A stretch of DNA of 10,334 bases from a candidate division WWE3 bacterium RIFCSPLOWO2_12_FULL_36_10 (GTDB lineage: Bacteria > Patescibacteriota > WWE3 > UBA101185 > UBA10185). The translations under genes and the position numbers were made by a program. Where the stretch lies: assembly GCA_001772985.1 (NCBI GenBank), contig MEVN01000026.1, positions 1 through 10,334 of the forward strand, written 5' to 3'. The notes below the pieces were generated by a model. The model searched no databases. It had not been told where the DNA came from and saw nothing but the letters and a program-made list of their open reading frames with translations. This document shows positions 1-6,669 of the stretch, one piece after another; positions within the stretch are counted from its first letter, which is position 1, and each line of letters starts with the position of its first letter.

Positions 1-1
1 A

Positions 2-340
2 GTAGGAAACACAATGACTTATATTGTGTCTTTGGCAAACCTGAGTGCCGAACCGCGCTCAACTTACGCTGACCTGGATTTTCTTGATGCCGGTAAGGTT
101 GTTGATGTGCAGGTAAGTGCTGGAAGGTGGATGCTTCTATCGGGAAATGTAATTCATTGGTACCCCTATCTTGGAGTGCCTATATTTCCCGGAAGCAACA
201 TCAAAATCGTTGTTACTTTTATCCCGACTAAGCCCGGTCGTTACGAGAACAGATTTGTAGTTAACGGTATGTCGGGCGCTTGGATTGATCCGAATTTGAG
301 CAATAACGAGGTTAATTTATATTTGAATGTTAGAAAGTAG
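2..340 (+). CDS. C-terminal end of a secreted protein with a DUF11-like domain (5' truncated by window)
   Basis: The frame is open to the left edge: the codons before the first ATG (base 14) read V-G-N-T, and VGNTMTYIVSLANLS fits the usual first strand of a DUF11-type immunoglobulin-like repeat (VGDxVTYTVTVTN). So the ATG at 14 is internal and the gene begins outside the window. Later landmarks also fit DUF11: a central W, the PGSNIKIVVTF strand, and the closing G-x-W-x-D-P-N-x-S-N-N-E-V strand. DUF11 domains are repeated in secreted and cell-surface proteins and act as spacers or adhesive modules. This would be the last repeat, with no sorting signal or membrane anchor after it. No enzymatic residues are seen. 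A CARDB-like domain is the main alternative. A terminator follows at once, so this gene ends its transcription unit and is not part of the pth operon. Confidence 0.7.
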   Translation, partial: VGNTMTYIVSLANLSAEPRSTYADLDFLDAGKVVDVQVSAGRWMLLSGNVIHWYPYLGVPIFPGSNIKIVVTFIPTKPGRYENRFVVNGMSGAWIDPNLSNNEVNLYLNVRK

Positions 341-350
341 TTTATCTGGG

Positions 351-392
351 GCGGAATCGCATTGCTTCTTGGATGCGGTTCCGCTTTTTTTT
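351..392 (+). terminator. Intrinsic terminator after the DUF11 gene
   Basis: A 12-bp stem (GCGGAATCGCAT at 351-362 with ATGCGGTTCCGC at 373-384, one G-T pair) with a 10-nt loop is followed by eight T residues. It lies 10 bases after the upstream stop and ends just before the pth promoter, so it separates the two transcription units. Confidence 0.93.
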
Positions 393-393
393 A

Positions 394-402
394 TGATATA
401 GT
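394..402 (+). promoter_or_regulatory. Extended -10 promoter of pth-dnaX-recR, probably leaderless
   Basis: TGATATAGT holds a TG element (394-395) and a -10 hexamer TATAGT (397-402), with no convincing -35 box. Only six bases (TTAAAA) separate the hexamer from the pth ATG at 409, and there is no Shine-Dalgarno sequence. Transcription would start at or next to the A of ATG. The same spacing is seen at cysS. Confidence 0.6.
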
Positions 403-408
403 TTAAAA

Positions 409-921
409 ATGCAAATAATTGTAGGACTTGGAAATCCCGGTGATAAATATATTAAAACTAAGCACAACACCGGATTTATAATATTAGACTCTCTATCACG
501 TCAGTATAACTTAGAATGGCATGATGAAACAAAATTTGACTCGTTATTATCTAAGCATGAGGAACTAATTTTATGCAAACCCCAAACGTTTATGAATAAT
601 TCCGGCGATGCGGTTTCTAGGATAATGAACTTTCACAAACTAAATTTAGAAAATTTAATAATTGTTCACGATGATGTAGATTTAGATTTTGGCGTCACTA
701 GATTTGGGAGAAAAATAGGTTCTGCAGGACATAAAGGTGTTGAAAGTATTATAGAAAAACTTGGAAGTAATGATTTTTGGCGAATTAGGATTGGAATCGG
801 ACGACCTATAGACACGCGATTAGACGTAGAAAATTATGTTTTAAGCGAGTTCGCACCCGAAGAAATTGAGAAAATTAATAACATCTCTATTGAGGAATTT
901 ATTAAACAGTCTAGAATGTAA
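409..921 (+). CDS. pth: Peptidyl-tRNA hydrolase
   Basis: This cytosolic enzyme cleaves the ester bond of peptidyl-tRNAs that drop off the ribosome, recycling tRNA. The 170-residue protein opens with the family signature IIVGLGNPG...YxxTKHNTGF: Asn9 and catalytic His19 are present. KPQTFMNNSG gives the substrate-binding Asn63, and VHDDVDL gives Asp88, which activates the histidine. The glycine-rich loop reads SAGHKGVESI, so the Asn normally found in GGHNG (Asn114 in E. coli) is Lys109 here. The protein is somewhat shorter than the usual 185-195 residues because the C-terminal tail is short. It is the first gene of a unit with dnaX, which begins seven bases after its stop. The ATG at 409 is chosen because the signature starts at residue 3 and a -10 box lies six bases upstream. 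Confidence 0.95.
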   Translation: MQIIVGLGNPGDKYIKTKHNTGFIILDSLSRQYNLEWHDETKFDSLLSKHEELILCKPQTFMNNSGDAVSRIMNFHKLNLENLIIVHDDVDLDFGVTRFGRKIGSAGHKGVESIIEKLGSNDFWRIRIGIGRPIDTRLDVENYVLSEFAPEEIEKINNISIEEFIKQSRM

Positions 922-928
922 TCTGCCT

Positions 929-2455
929 ATGTTTTATACAAAATACAGACCACAGAAATTTAGCGAAATTTCAAAGCCAAACGACACCGCTTTTGCCTTG
1001 ATGAATCAGTTAAAATCGGAAAAAACAGTTCACGCATATTTATTTATCGGCTCTCGTGGAACCGGTAAAACTACAACCGCAAGAATTTTAGCAAAATCTT
1101 TAAACTGCAAAAACTTAACTAAAGACGGCGATCCGTGTGGAAAATGTGAGTTTTGCGAACCAGGAGCAATTGATCTAATTGAAATTGACGCAGCCAGCAA
1201 CAGAGGCATTGATGATATTAGAGAATTGCGCGAACGAGTTGGCTTAATGCCGGCTCGTGGGGAATTCAAAACATACATAATAGACGAAGTTCACATGTTA
1301 ACTTCCGAAGCCTTTAACGCTTTATTAAAAACTTTAGAAGAACCGCCAAAACACGTTGTTTTTATTTTATGTACAACAGAAGGAGCAAAAGTTCCTGAAA
1401 CAATTAAATCAAGATGTCAGGTTTTTAAGTTTAAACGGGCGACAGTTAGTCAAATTGTTGAGCGACTTAAAGAAATTAGCAAGAAAGAAAAGATTAAGAT
1501 AGAGGAAGGTGCGTTGAGAAAGATAGCAGAATCGGCTTCGGGTGGATTTAGAGATGCGGAAACTTTATTACAGCAAGTTTCTGAGGGTGGTTTGGATGTT
1601 GAATCTTTTGTTGGATCAACTGTTAGAAAAAACCATATTAAATTTGTTGGAATTTTGTTAAGTCGTGATTGTAAAAAAGCGATTGAGTTTGTAAATAAAG
1701 TTTTTGATGATGGAACCGATTTATATACTTGGACTGCTGAGCTTGTTAAATATTTAAGAGATTTAATGTTTGTAGTATCCGGAGTTAGGGAAGGACTTTT
1801 GGATGTTACACAAGAAGAGTTTTCTCAAATGGAAGACCAGGCAGGGAAATTAAACTCCGCAGATATAGTGATTTTGGTTGAAGCCTTTAATAAAGCATTA
1901 AACGATATAAAGGGTAGTTTTATTACTCAACTTCCTGTAGAAATTGCAATCGTAACTTACTGTGGGGAAACTGAAAATGAACAAAATAATCCTGAAAGTT
2001 TTGGAAGTGGCGGTAGTAGTTCGTTACAAAGGGGTGAGAAATTATCAAACGAAAAATACTCTAGTGCTAAATATCCAAACGGCAAAAATATTAATTTTGA
2101 TGAGATTGTTGAAAGATGGCAGGAAGTTGTGAAGGTAGCAGTTCAATACAACCATTCAGTTCAGGCGTTATTAAAGGCTACAAGACCGGTTGGGGTAAAA
2201 GATGGAAGGGTAATTCTTGAAGTGTTTTATGCTTTTCATAAAGAAAGGCTGGAAAGTCCTAAAAATAGGGAAATAGTAGAAAAAGTACTTGAAGATATTT
2301 TTGAGAATTCTATTGGTATTGTATGCGTTTTGGGCGATATAAAGCCAAAGACTTCAAGCAAGGTGGAAACCGGAGAATTGACTGATTATAATGTTATCGC
2401 GACTAACACAAGTCCTGCGGATATAGATATTTTTGACGGAAACCTGCCCGCGTAG
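929..2455 (+). CDS. dnaX: DNA polymerase III clamp-loader subunit gamma/tau
   Basis: DnaX is the AAA+ ATPase of the clamp loader that places the sliding clamp on primed DNA. Counting from the ATG at 929 the protein has 508 residues and starts MFYTKYRPQKF, the usual DnaX start; a longer frame from 866 would overlap pth by 56 bases with non-homologous residues and is rejected. Visible motifs: Walker A GSRGTGKT (41-48), zinc-binding cysteines 60, 70, 73 and 76, EIDAASNRGIDDIREL, Walker B YIIDEVHML (from 116), LLKTLEEPP, sensor-1 region CTTE, the SRC arginine finger (161-163), and sensor 2 GGFRDAETLL. A low-complexity Ser/Gly/Asn linker follows the collar region. The C-terminal ~110 residues (FDEIVERWQEVV onward) resemble the compact tau-like domain of short DnaX proteins. 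The stop codon lies inside a palindromic repeat. recR follows after 14 bases. Confidence 0.95.
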   Translation: MFYTKYRPQKFSEISKPNDTAFALMNQLKSEKTVHAYLFIGSRGTGKTTTARILAKSLNCKNLTKDGDPCGKCEFCEPGAIDLIEIDAASNRGIDDIRELRERVGLMPARGEFKTYIIDEVHMLTSEAFNALLKTLEEPPKHVVFILCTTEGAKVPETIKSRCQVFKFKRATVSQIVERLKEISKKEKIKIEEGALRKIAESASGGFRDAETLLQQVSEGGLDVESFVGSTVRKNHIKFVGILLSRDCKKAIEFVNKVFDDGTDLYTWTAELVKYLRDLMFVVSGVREGLLDVTQEEFSQMEDQAGKLNSADIVILVEAFNKALNDIKGSFITQLPVEIAIVTYCGETENEQNNPESFGSGGSSSLQRGEKLSNEKYSSAKYPNGKNINFDEIVERWQEVVKVAVQYNHSVQALLKATRPVGVKDGRVILEVFYAFHKERLESPKNREIVEKVLEDIFENSIGIVCVLGDIKPKTSSKVETGELTDYNVIATNTSPADIDIFDGNLPA

Positions 2456-2463
2456 GCAGGTTT
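2440..2463. repeat. Small GC-rich palindromic repeat, copy A, carrying the dnaX stop codon
   Basis: AAACCTGCC (2440-2448) and GGCAGGTTT (2455-2463) form a perfect 9-bp inverted repeat around a six-base loop. The dnaX stop TAG is at 2453-2455, in the loop and first arm base. The 18-nt core (2443-2460) matches copy B inside recR at 14 of 18 positions, all differences being transitions. It has no T-tract, so it is not a terminator. It may affect folding of the dnaX-recR junction. Confidence 0.75.
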
Positions 2464-2469
2464 GCCGAT

Positions 2470-3090
2470 ATGAGAATTCCAAAACCAATTTTAAATTTAA
2501 TAGAAGCATTTGAGCGACTTCCCGGAATAGGTCCAAAAACGGCTCAAAGACTAACTTTTTATTTACTTCACTTTCCGGTTGAAGAAATTGAAAGCTTTGC
2601 AGACGCTCTAAAAAATCTAAAAAGCTCAACAAAAATTTGTTCGGTTTGTAAGATTGTTGATGAAACTGATCCTTGCAGTATTTGCGAAGACAAAGCTAGA
2701 GATGAAGATATAATTGTAGTAGTTTCAAACCCACTTGACGTTTTTGCCTTTGAAAAAGTTGGATTTAAAGGAAAGTACCACGTATTACATGGAATTATTG
2801 ATCCGTTAAACAACATTGGCCCCGAAGAATTATTTATAAATGATTTAATAAAAAGAATTAAGTCTGGCCCTGCTTGCGCGGGCAGGATGGAAATAGTTTT
2901 AGCAACAAACACAGGAATGGAAGGGGAGTCTACCGCGATGTATATTTTAAAATTGATTAGAAACAGTGGGTTTAGCGAAGAGGAGGTAAAAATTACCCGT
3001 ATTGCTCGTGGAATTCCGGTTGGCGGGGACATTGAATACGCGGATGACGTAACGTTAACTCAATCTTTTCAAAACAGGCTAGTTTATTAG
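2470..3090 (+). CDS. recR: Recombination mediator protein RecR
   Basis: RecR works with RecO (and RecF) to load RecA on single-stranded gaps. The 206-residue protein matches the family length (~200) and domain order: helix-hairpin-helix LPGIGPKTAQRL (18-29), a C4 zinc finger (Cys57, 60, 69, 72), a Toprim domain starting IIVVVSNPLDVFAFE (81-95), then ATNTGMEGESTAMYI and the C-terminal RIARGIPVGGDIEY..VTLTQSFQNR. The loop just before EIVLATN is about four residues longer than in E. coli RecR. It is encoded by a GC-rich palindromic repeat that fills codons 134-139 exactly (P-A-C-A-G-R). The gene is 14 bases downstream of dnaX with no Shine-Dalgarno site. The dnaX-recR pairing is common in bacteria, but the ybaB gene often found between them is absent here. 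Confidence 0.95.
   Translation: MRIPKPILNLIEAFERLPGIGPKTAQRLTFYLLHFPVEEIESFADALKNLKSSTKICSVCKIVDETDPCSICEDKARDEDIIVVVSNPLDVFAFEKVGFKGKYHVLHGIIDPLNNIGPEELFINDLIKRIKSGPACAGRMEIVLATNTGMEGESTAMYILKLIRNSGFSEEEVKITRIARGIPVGGDIEYADDVTLTQSFQNRLVY
2869..2886. repeat. Small GC-rich palindromic repeat, copy B, inside the recR reading frame
   Basis: CCTGCTTGCGCGGGCAGG folds on itself (five Watson-Crick pairs at the ends, then G-T and G-C pairs) and is 14/18 identical to copy A at the dnaX stop. It begins exactly on a codon boundary and supplies six in-frame codons. With 14 of 18 bases G or C it stands out from the AT-rich gene around it. Confidence 0.7.
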
Positions 3091-3091
3091 T

Positions 3092-3124
3092 GTGCGCTTC
3101 TCAAAATACATCCTGTAGCGCGAC
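3092..3124. other. Weak stem-loop between recR and cysS
   Basis: GTGCGCT (3092-3098) can pair with AGCGCGAC (3117-3124) with one bulged base and an 18-nt loop. A run of five T (3132-3136) comes eight bases later. It could be a poor terminator for pth-dnaX-recR, but the loop is large and the T-run distant. Confidence 0.25.
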
Positions 3125-3135
3125 AGAAAACTTTT

Positions 3136-3144
3136 TGATACAAT
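3136..3144 (+). promoter_or_regulatory. Extended -10 promoter of cysS, probably leaderless
   Basis: TGATACAAT: TG at 3136-3137 and hexamer TACAAT at 3139-3144, then six bases (CAGGTT) and the cysS ATG. The AGG in that gap is too close to ATG to act as a normal ribosome binding site. The architecture repeats that of pth. Confidence 0.6.
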
Positions 3145-3150
3145 CAGGTT

Positions 3151-4542
3151 ATGGCACTTCAACTATATAACTCGCTAACAAGAAAAGTAGAAGACTTTAT
3201 ACCTATAAACCCTAATCTTGTTACCATGTATGTTTGTGGACCAACAGTTTACGACTTTGTTTCAATCGGAAATTTTAGAACTTACACCACAGGCGACCTT
3301 TTATTTAGAGTTCTGTCTGAAAATGGGTACAAAGTTAAATATATTATGAATTTAACTGATGTTGGTCACTTAACCGGAGATAATTTAGGCGATGCGGATT
3401 CCGGCGAAGATCGAATTGAAATGTCTGCTGAAAAAGAAGGAAAAAGCTCACGCGATATTGCTAACTTTTATATTCAGGATTTTATTAAGAATTACGAAAG
3501 GCTTGGACTTAAAAAGCCAGACAAATTTACAAAAGCCACAGACTATATAAAAGACCAGATTGAGCTTATTAAAATGCTTGAAAGAAAAGGTTTCACGTAT
3601 AAAATTACGGATGGGTTGTATTTTGACACCTCAACTTACAAAGATTACGGCAAATTATCCGGCATGAAAGAAAACGAATCAGGTGATGGGGCACGAATTG
3701 AACCAAACCTAGAAAAAAAGAACCCTCTTGACTTTGCTTTATGGAAATTTTCACCAAAGGATAAAATGAGGTGGCAGGAATGGGATTCTCCGTGGGGAAG
3801 GGGATTTCCCGGCTGGCATATTGAGTGTTCCGCTATGATTTTAACTGAGCTTGGAGAAAATATTGATATTCATGCAGGCGGTGAGGATTTGAGAATGATT
3901 CATCACCAAAATGAAATTGCCCAAAGTGAGTGCGCCACGGGTAAAAAGTTTGCTAGTTATTGGGTTCATACAGCTTTTCTGCAAGTAGACGGAGGGAGAA
4001 TGGGGAGAAGTATTGGAAACGCTTATACACTTCCTGATATTGAAGCAAAAGGCTTTACTCCGGCTGCTTTAAGATATTTTTATATGGGCGCCCATTACAG
4101 AAAGAAATTAAATTTTACTTGGGAAGCCCTGCAAAATGCCCAAAATGCCGTGAAAAAATTATATGATTTAGTTGGAACTTACGAAGAATCAAAAGATGCG
4201 GTTTTAGCGATTGACTTTTTAGACAAGTTTAACGAAGCCTTAAATGATGATATTAATATGCCGGAAGCTTTGGCGGTAGTTTGGGAGTTAGTAAAAAGTG
4301 AGGTTGCCGAGAGTTCAAAAATTACAACTCTGCTTAAGTTTGACGAAGTTTTAGGCTTGGGGATAGAAAATTATGTAGGTTTTGAAATTCCTGTTGAGAT
4401 TGAAAATTTAGCTAGGGTAAGAACACAATACAGAAAGAGTGGAATTTGGGACAAGGCCGATTTAATAAGACGTGAAATTGAATCAAAGGGCTATTTGGTT
4501 GAAGATGTGGCTGATGGATTTAGAATTAAACGCAAAGTTTGA
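3151..4542 (+). CDS. cysS: Cysteinyl-tRNA synthetase with altered signature motifs
   Basis: This class I aminoacyl-tRNA synthetase charges tRNA-Cys in the cytosol. The 463 residues match the family length. MYVCGPTVYDFVSIGNFRTY (26-45) is the start of the Rossmann domain. The four zinc ligands that read cysteine are present: Cys29, Cys226 (WHIECSAM), His251 and Glu255 (IHHQNEIAQSE). HAGGEDL (241-247) is also typical. Two signatures deviate: HIGH/HIGN is SIGN (Ser38 for the first His), and KMSKS is RMGRS (283-287). The stretch NLTDVGHLTGD followed by SGEDRIEMSAEKEGKS places it in the subgroup with a longer acidic segment here. The C-terminal helices (about 350-463) hold the anticodon-binding region, so it is a full synthetase and not a short paralog such as MshC. 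It converges on the surface-protein gene with a 16-base gap and no visible terminator. Confidence 0.93.
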   Translation: MALQLYNSLTRKVEDFIPINPNLVTMYVCGPTVYDFVSIGNFRTYTTGDLLFRVLSENGYKVKYIMNLTDVGHLTGDNLGDADSGEDRIEMSAEKEGKSSRDIANFYIQDFIKNYERLGLKKPDKFTKATDYIKDQIELIKMLERKGFTYKITDGLYFDTSTYKDYGKLSGMKENESGDGARIEPNLEKKNPLDFALWKFSPKDKMRWQEWDSPWGRGFPGWHIECSAMILTELGENIDIHAGGEDLRMIHHQNEIAQSECATGKKFASYWVHTAFLQVDGGRMGRSIGNAYTLPDIEAKGFTPAALRYFYMGAHYRKKLNFTWEALQNAQNAVKKLYDLVGTYEESKDAVLAIDFLDKFNEALNDDINMPEALAVVWELVKSEVAESSKITTLLKFDEVLGLGIENYVGFEIPVEIENLARVRTQYRKSGIWDKADLIRREIESKGYLVEDVADGFRIKRKV

Positions 4543-4558
4543 GGCTTTAATAGCTAAT

Positions 4559-6514
4559 TTACTCAACTTTTTTCCAAATCACTGAGTATCCGCTAAAAAA
4601 CTGTTTCAAATTTATTAAAAATTTAGGTTCGTACACAAAATTTTCTGAAGGAAACAAATCGTTGTCAGTACCCTGTAAGGTTCTTTGGAAGTTGAATACG
4701 TCCGCTGAGTAAACGCCATTTAAGTTTAACGTTTTTGTTGTTTGACCTTCGATTAGATCGTAGGCGGTATTGAAAGTGCCGTCCGCGAAAATTGCTACCT
4801 TTACGGTGTCAACAGCCTTTGCTATATCAACTTTTCCCTTGACAATAAAAAGAGCAGTAGAAGTATTTCCTGTTGAAATATTCACGGAGATTTTCAGATC
4901 TCCGTTAACAAAGATTATTTGATCGTGCGTTGTTGAACCGTATGATTTGGCTGGAAATGTAGTGTTCTTTATCTCAAAATTTCCGTTGACAAAGAATATT
5001 CCGCTTTCGTTAGTAAGATAAGTTACTTGAGTTTTTGTGTCTGTTAAATCCCAGAGCCTTTGGTAGTTGAATTCTTCAATCGGCAGTGAGCCGGTTACTT
5101 TCCAATCTTTTGTGGAAGTGAAAAAATCAATACTGCTTCCACCCGCTTCAATAAGACCGTCTGTATTATCACCAACCGGTTCGGATATCATATCGATATT
5201 GTAGTTTGACCGCACGTTGGCGCCACCCCTTGATTTAATCCAAGGTCCGTTTATACAAAGATCTTTTGTATCTGCATTTCCCGCCATGTCCTCAGAATAA
5301 AACCTTACTATTTTACAGATCTTCCAATTACTGTTGCAAAAATCGGTTTTTTGCGTTATTAAGTACGCGGATGTTGATCCGGGAGTGAAAGGCGGTGAAA
5401 AAAGTGATGCCCATTGGTTGGGTTGCCACGCGCTGTTACATCCCAAAAGATTTGAAAATCTGCCGAAAGTGGGATTTAGTTCAGTACGGTATTGGTATTT
5501 GTCTGTAAAAGTTGATAATCCGGAAGTTTGATCTTCTACATTTGTATAAACGTAAAGTTCATGGTTTGATCCGAAAAAACCTCTAAATGCTCCGGAGTCA
5601 TGCCAATTTCCCGGCGCAGTTATATCGGATTTAAAAGTTATGCAGTTTTTTTTAGGATTTGAAGTACAGGAATAGGTTTCAGTATTTAACGCATTGTCTG
5701 CGCTGTAATATTCAAAAATGTGATTTGTATTGTCAGTGCTTATAGTTGTAGATGTTCTCGCTGTATTTGTAGATGAATTTATTACAGCAGCATCCGCCCA
5801 AAGAGTTCCGGGTCCTGACAATCCTACGTCCATGTACACTCCTACCGCGCTATCAACATTTACAATAAAATCCAAGTACACTCTTGTCCACCCTACAGTT
5901 CCTGTAACAGTACTACTTTGGTTAATTAATGTGTCAACATAGCCTCCGTTTCCGTCTGGTGTTACAGCGTAAACTTTAAAATATGCCAAGCCTGTAACAC
6001 CGGTAGTTTTTAACCAAACTGAAGCCGACATGTTGTCAAAAGGAGTTGTTACAGAAAACGCGTTCTTATTATTTATACCATGCCAAGTGCCGGCGGTTGT
6101 TACCATTTTCGCGGAAGAAGTTTGATATCCGGTTAAATACTGCGAAGTGTCTTGCGAATAAGTACCTTCGGGGTCTGAAACAGTTGCTTCCCAGCTTGCC
6201 AAGCCCGAAGTTGTTGATCCCGAGGTTTCAAATGAGGGATTTGGAGCTAAATTTAAAGAATTATCAAAACTTGCTTTTTGCCATACGCCGGAATCTATTC
6301 TGTAGTTAATTTCTTTTATCCCGCTATCTAAGTCAGTAGCCTCAAGATTAAAAGTAACAGGAGAAACATACCAATTATTTTTTCCGTCAGGAGATGCGGG
6401 AGTTTGAGTTACGGTTGTAACGGGCAAAATGGTATCTGTAGCCAAAGTTTTTAAAGGAAACAATAAAGTTGCTGTTAGAAGCAAAGCTGGCGTTAAATAT
6501 TTAAATTTAGGCAT
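4559..6514 (-). CDS. Secreted surface protein: OmpL47-type domain with an inserted carbohydrate-binding-like module
   Basis: A signal peptide is clear: MPKFKY, a hydrophobic stretch (7-20), and a likely cut after Thr-Leu-Ala (24-26). Residues 30-80 (PVTTVTQTP..NWYVSPVTFNLEATD.DSGIKEINYRIDSGVWQ) look like the first half of an OmpL47-type beta domain. Its closing strands (FEYYSADNALNTE, 267-279, then DITAPG, 297-302) come only after about 170 residues. The stretch between (LNLAPNPSFETSG to LWADAAVINSS) resembles a CBM4/9 or CenC-like jelly roll, which binds sugars in known proteins. A Cys-containing beta region follows (about 305-425). The C-terminal ~220 residues (GGANVRSNYNID..., NYQRLWDL, FFVNGNFEI, IIFVNGDLKI, LNGVYSADVFNFQRTL, FPSENFVYEPKFL) repeat short beta strands as in surface or pilus-associated proteins of this group. 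No C-terminal anchor is visible. Ligand and role are unknown. Confidence 0.8.
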   Translation of the reverse strand: MPKFKYLTPALLLTATLLFPLKTLATDTILPVTTVTQTPASPDGKNNWYVSPVTFNLEATDLDSGIKEINYRIDSGVWQKASFDNSLNLAPNPSFETSGSTTSGLASWEATVSDPEGTYSQDTSQYLTGYQTSSAKMVTTAGTWHGINNKNAFSVTTPFDNMSASVWLKTTGVTGLAYFKVYAVTPDGNGGYVDTLINQSSTVTGTVGWTRVYLDFIVNVDSAVGVYMDVGLSGPGTLWADAAVINSSTNTARTSTTISTDNTNHIFEYYSADNALNTETYSCTSNPKKNCITFKSDITAPGNWHDSGAFRGFFGSNHELYVYTNVEDQTSGLSTFTDKYQYRTELNPTFGRFSNLLGCNSAWQPNQWASLFSPPFTPGSTSAYLITQKTDFCNSNWKICKIVRFYSEDMAGNADTKDLCINGPWIKSRGGANVRSNYNIDMISEPVGDNTDGLIEAGGSSIDFFTSTKDWKVTGSLPIEEFNYQRLWDLTDTKTQVTYLTNESGIFFVNGNFEIKNTTFPAKSYGSTTHDQIIFVNGDLKISVNISTGNTSTALFIVKGKVDIAKAVDTVKVAIFADGTFNTAYDLIEGQTTKTLNLNGVYSADVFNFQRTLQGTDNDLFPSENFVYEPKFLINLKQFFSGYSVIWKKVE

Positions 6515-6521
6515 TGAATAA

Positions 6522-6530
6522 AGTTTATCA
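6522..6530 (-). promoter_or_regulatory. Extended -10 promoter of the surface-protein gene
   Basis: On the minus strand TGATAAACT (TG at 6530-6529, hexamer TAAACT at 6527-6522) lies seven bases before the ATG at 6514. There is no Shine-Dalgarno site. The pattern fits the pth and cysS promoters, though the hexamer matches consensus at only four of six positions. Confidence 0.45.
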
Positions 6531-6541
6531 TAGTTTTGAAG

Positions 6542-6562
6542 GATCCGATCTAGATCCGATCT
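6542..6562. repeat. Tandem 10-bp repeat GATCCGATCT
   Basis: Two perfect copies of GATCCGATCT (6542-6551 and 6553-6562) are separated by one A, which packs four GATC sites into 20 bases. It sits between the divergent promoters of the surface-protein gene and the membrane-protein pair. It might be a regulator or methylase-sensitive site; no function can be assigned. Confidence 0.5.
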
Positions 6563-6609
6563 CCAAAAACCACTGACAAATTGCAGTAATGTATGACTTC
6601 GTTTTTCAA

Positions 6610-6627
6610 AGGTTCGACCCCGAACCT
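6610..6627. promoter_or_regulatory. Palindromic operator candidate over the -35 region of the membrane-protein promoter
   Basis: AGGTTCG-ACCC-CGAACCT is a perfect 7-bp inverted repeat. It covers the proposed -35 box and ends ten bases before the -10, the place where a repressor would block polymerase. The arms are in the order opposite to a Bacillus-type LexA box (CGAAC-N4-GTTCG), so LexA is not implied. Confidence 0.45.
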
Positions 6628-6642
6628 AACTTGTTGTATAAT
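6614..6642 (+). promoter_or_regulatory. Promoter of the paralogous membrane-protein pair
   Basis: TCGACC (6614-6619, four of six to TTGACA), a 17-base spacer and a perfect TATAAT (6637-6642). Transcription would start near 6649, leaving a leader of about 21 bases with the ribosome binding site AGGAG at 6659-6663, six bases before ATG. Confidence 0.6.
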
Positions 6643-6669
6643 GGTGGTAATACCTAAGAGGAGAGAGAA

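Noticed and set aside
14..16. ATG as the true start of the first gene
   Set aside because: The frame is open upstream and the preceding residues VGNT complete the DUF11-type first strand.
866..928. Longer DnaX start overlapping pth
   Set aside because: The extra 21 residues do not resemble DnaX, whose usual start MFYxKYRP falls at 929, and the extension overlaps pth by 56 bases.
4132..4150. Tandem CAAAATGCC repeat in cysS
   Set aside because: Only two short copies encoding an ordinary helix (NAQNAV); no sign of a mobile or regulatory repeat.
6610..6627. LexA/SOS box
   Set aside because: The arms are GTTCG-N4-CGAAC, the reverse order of the Gram-positive LexA site.
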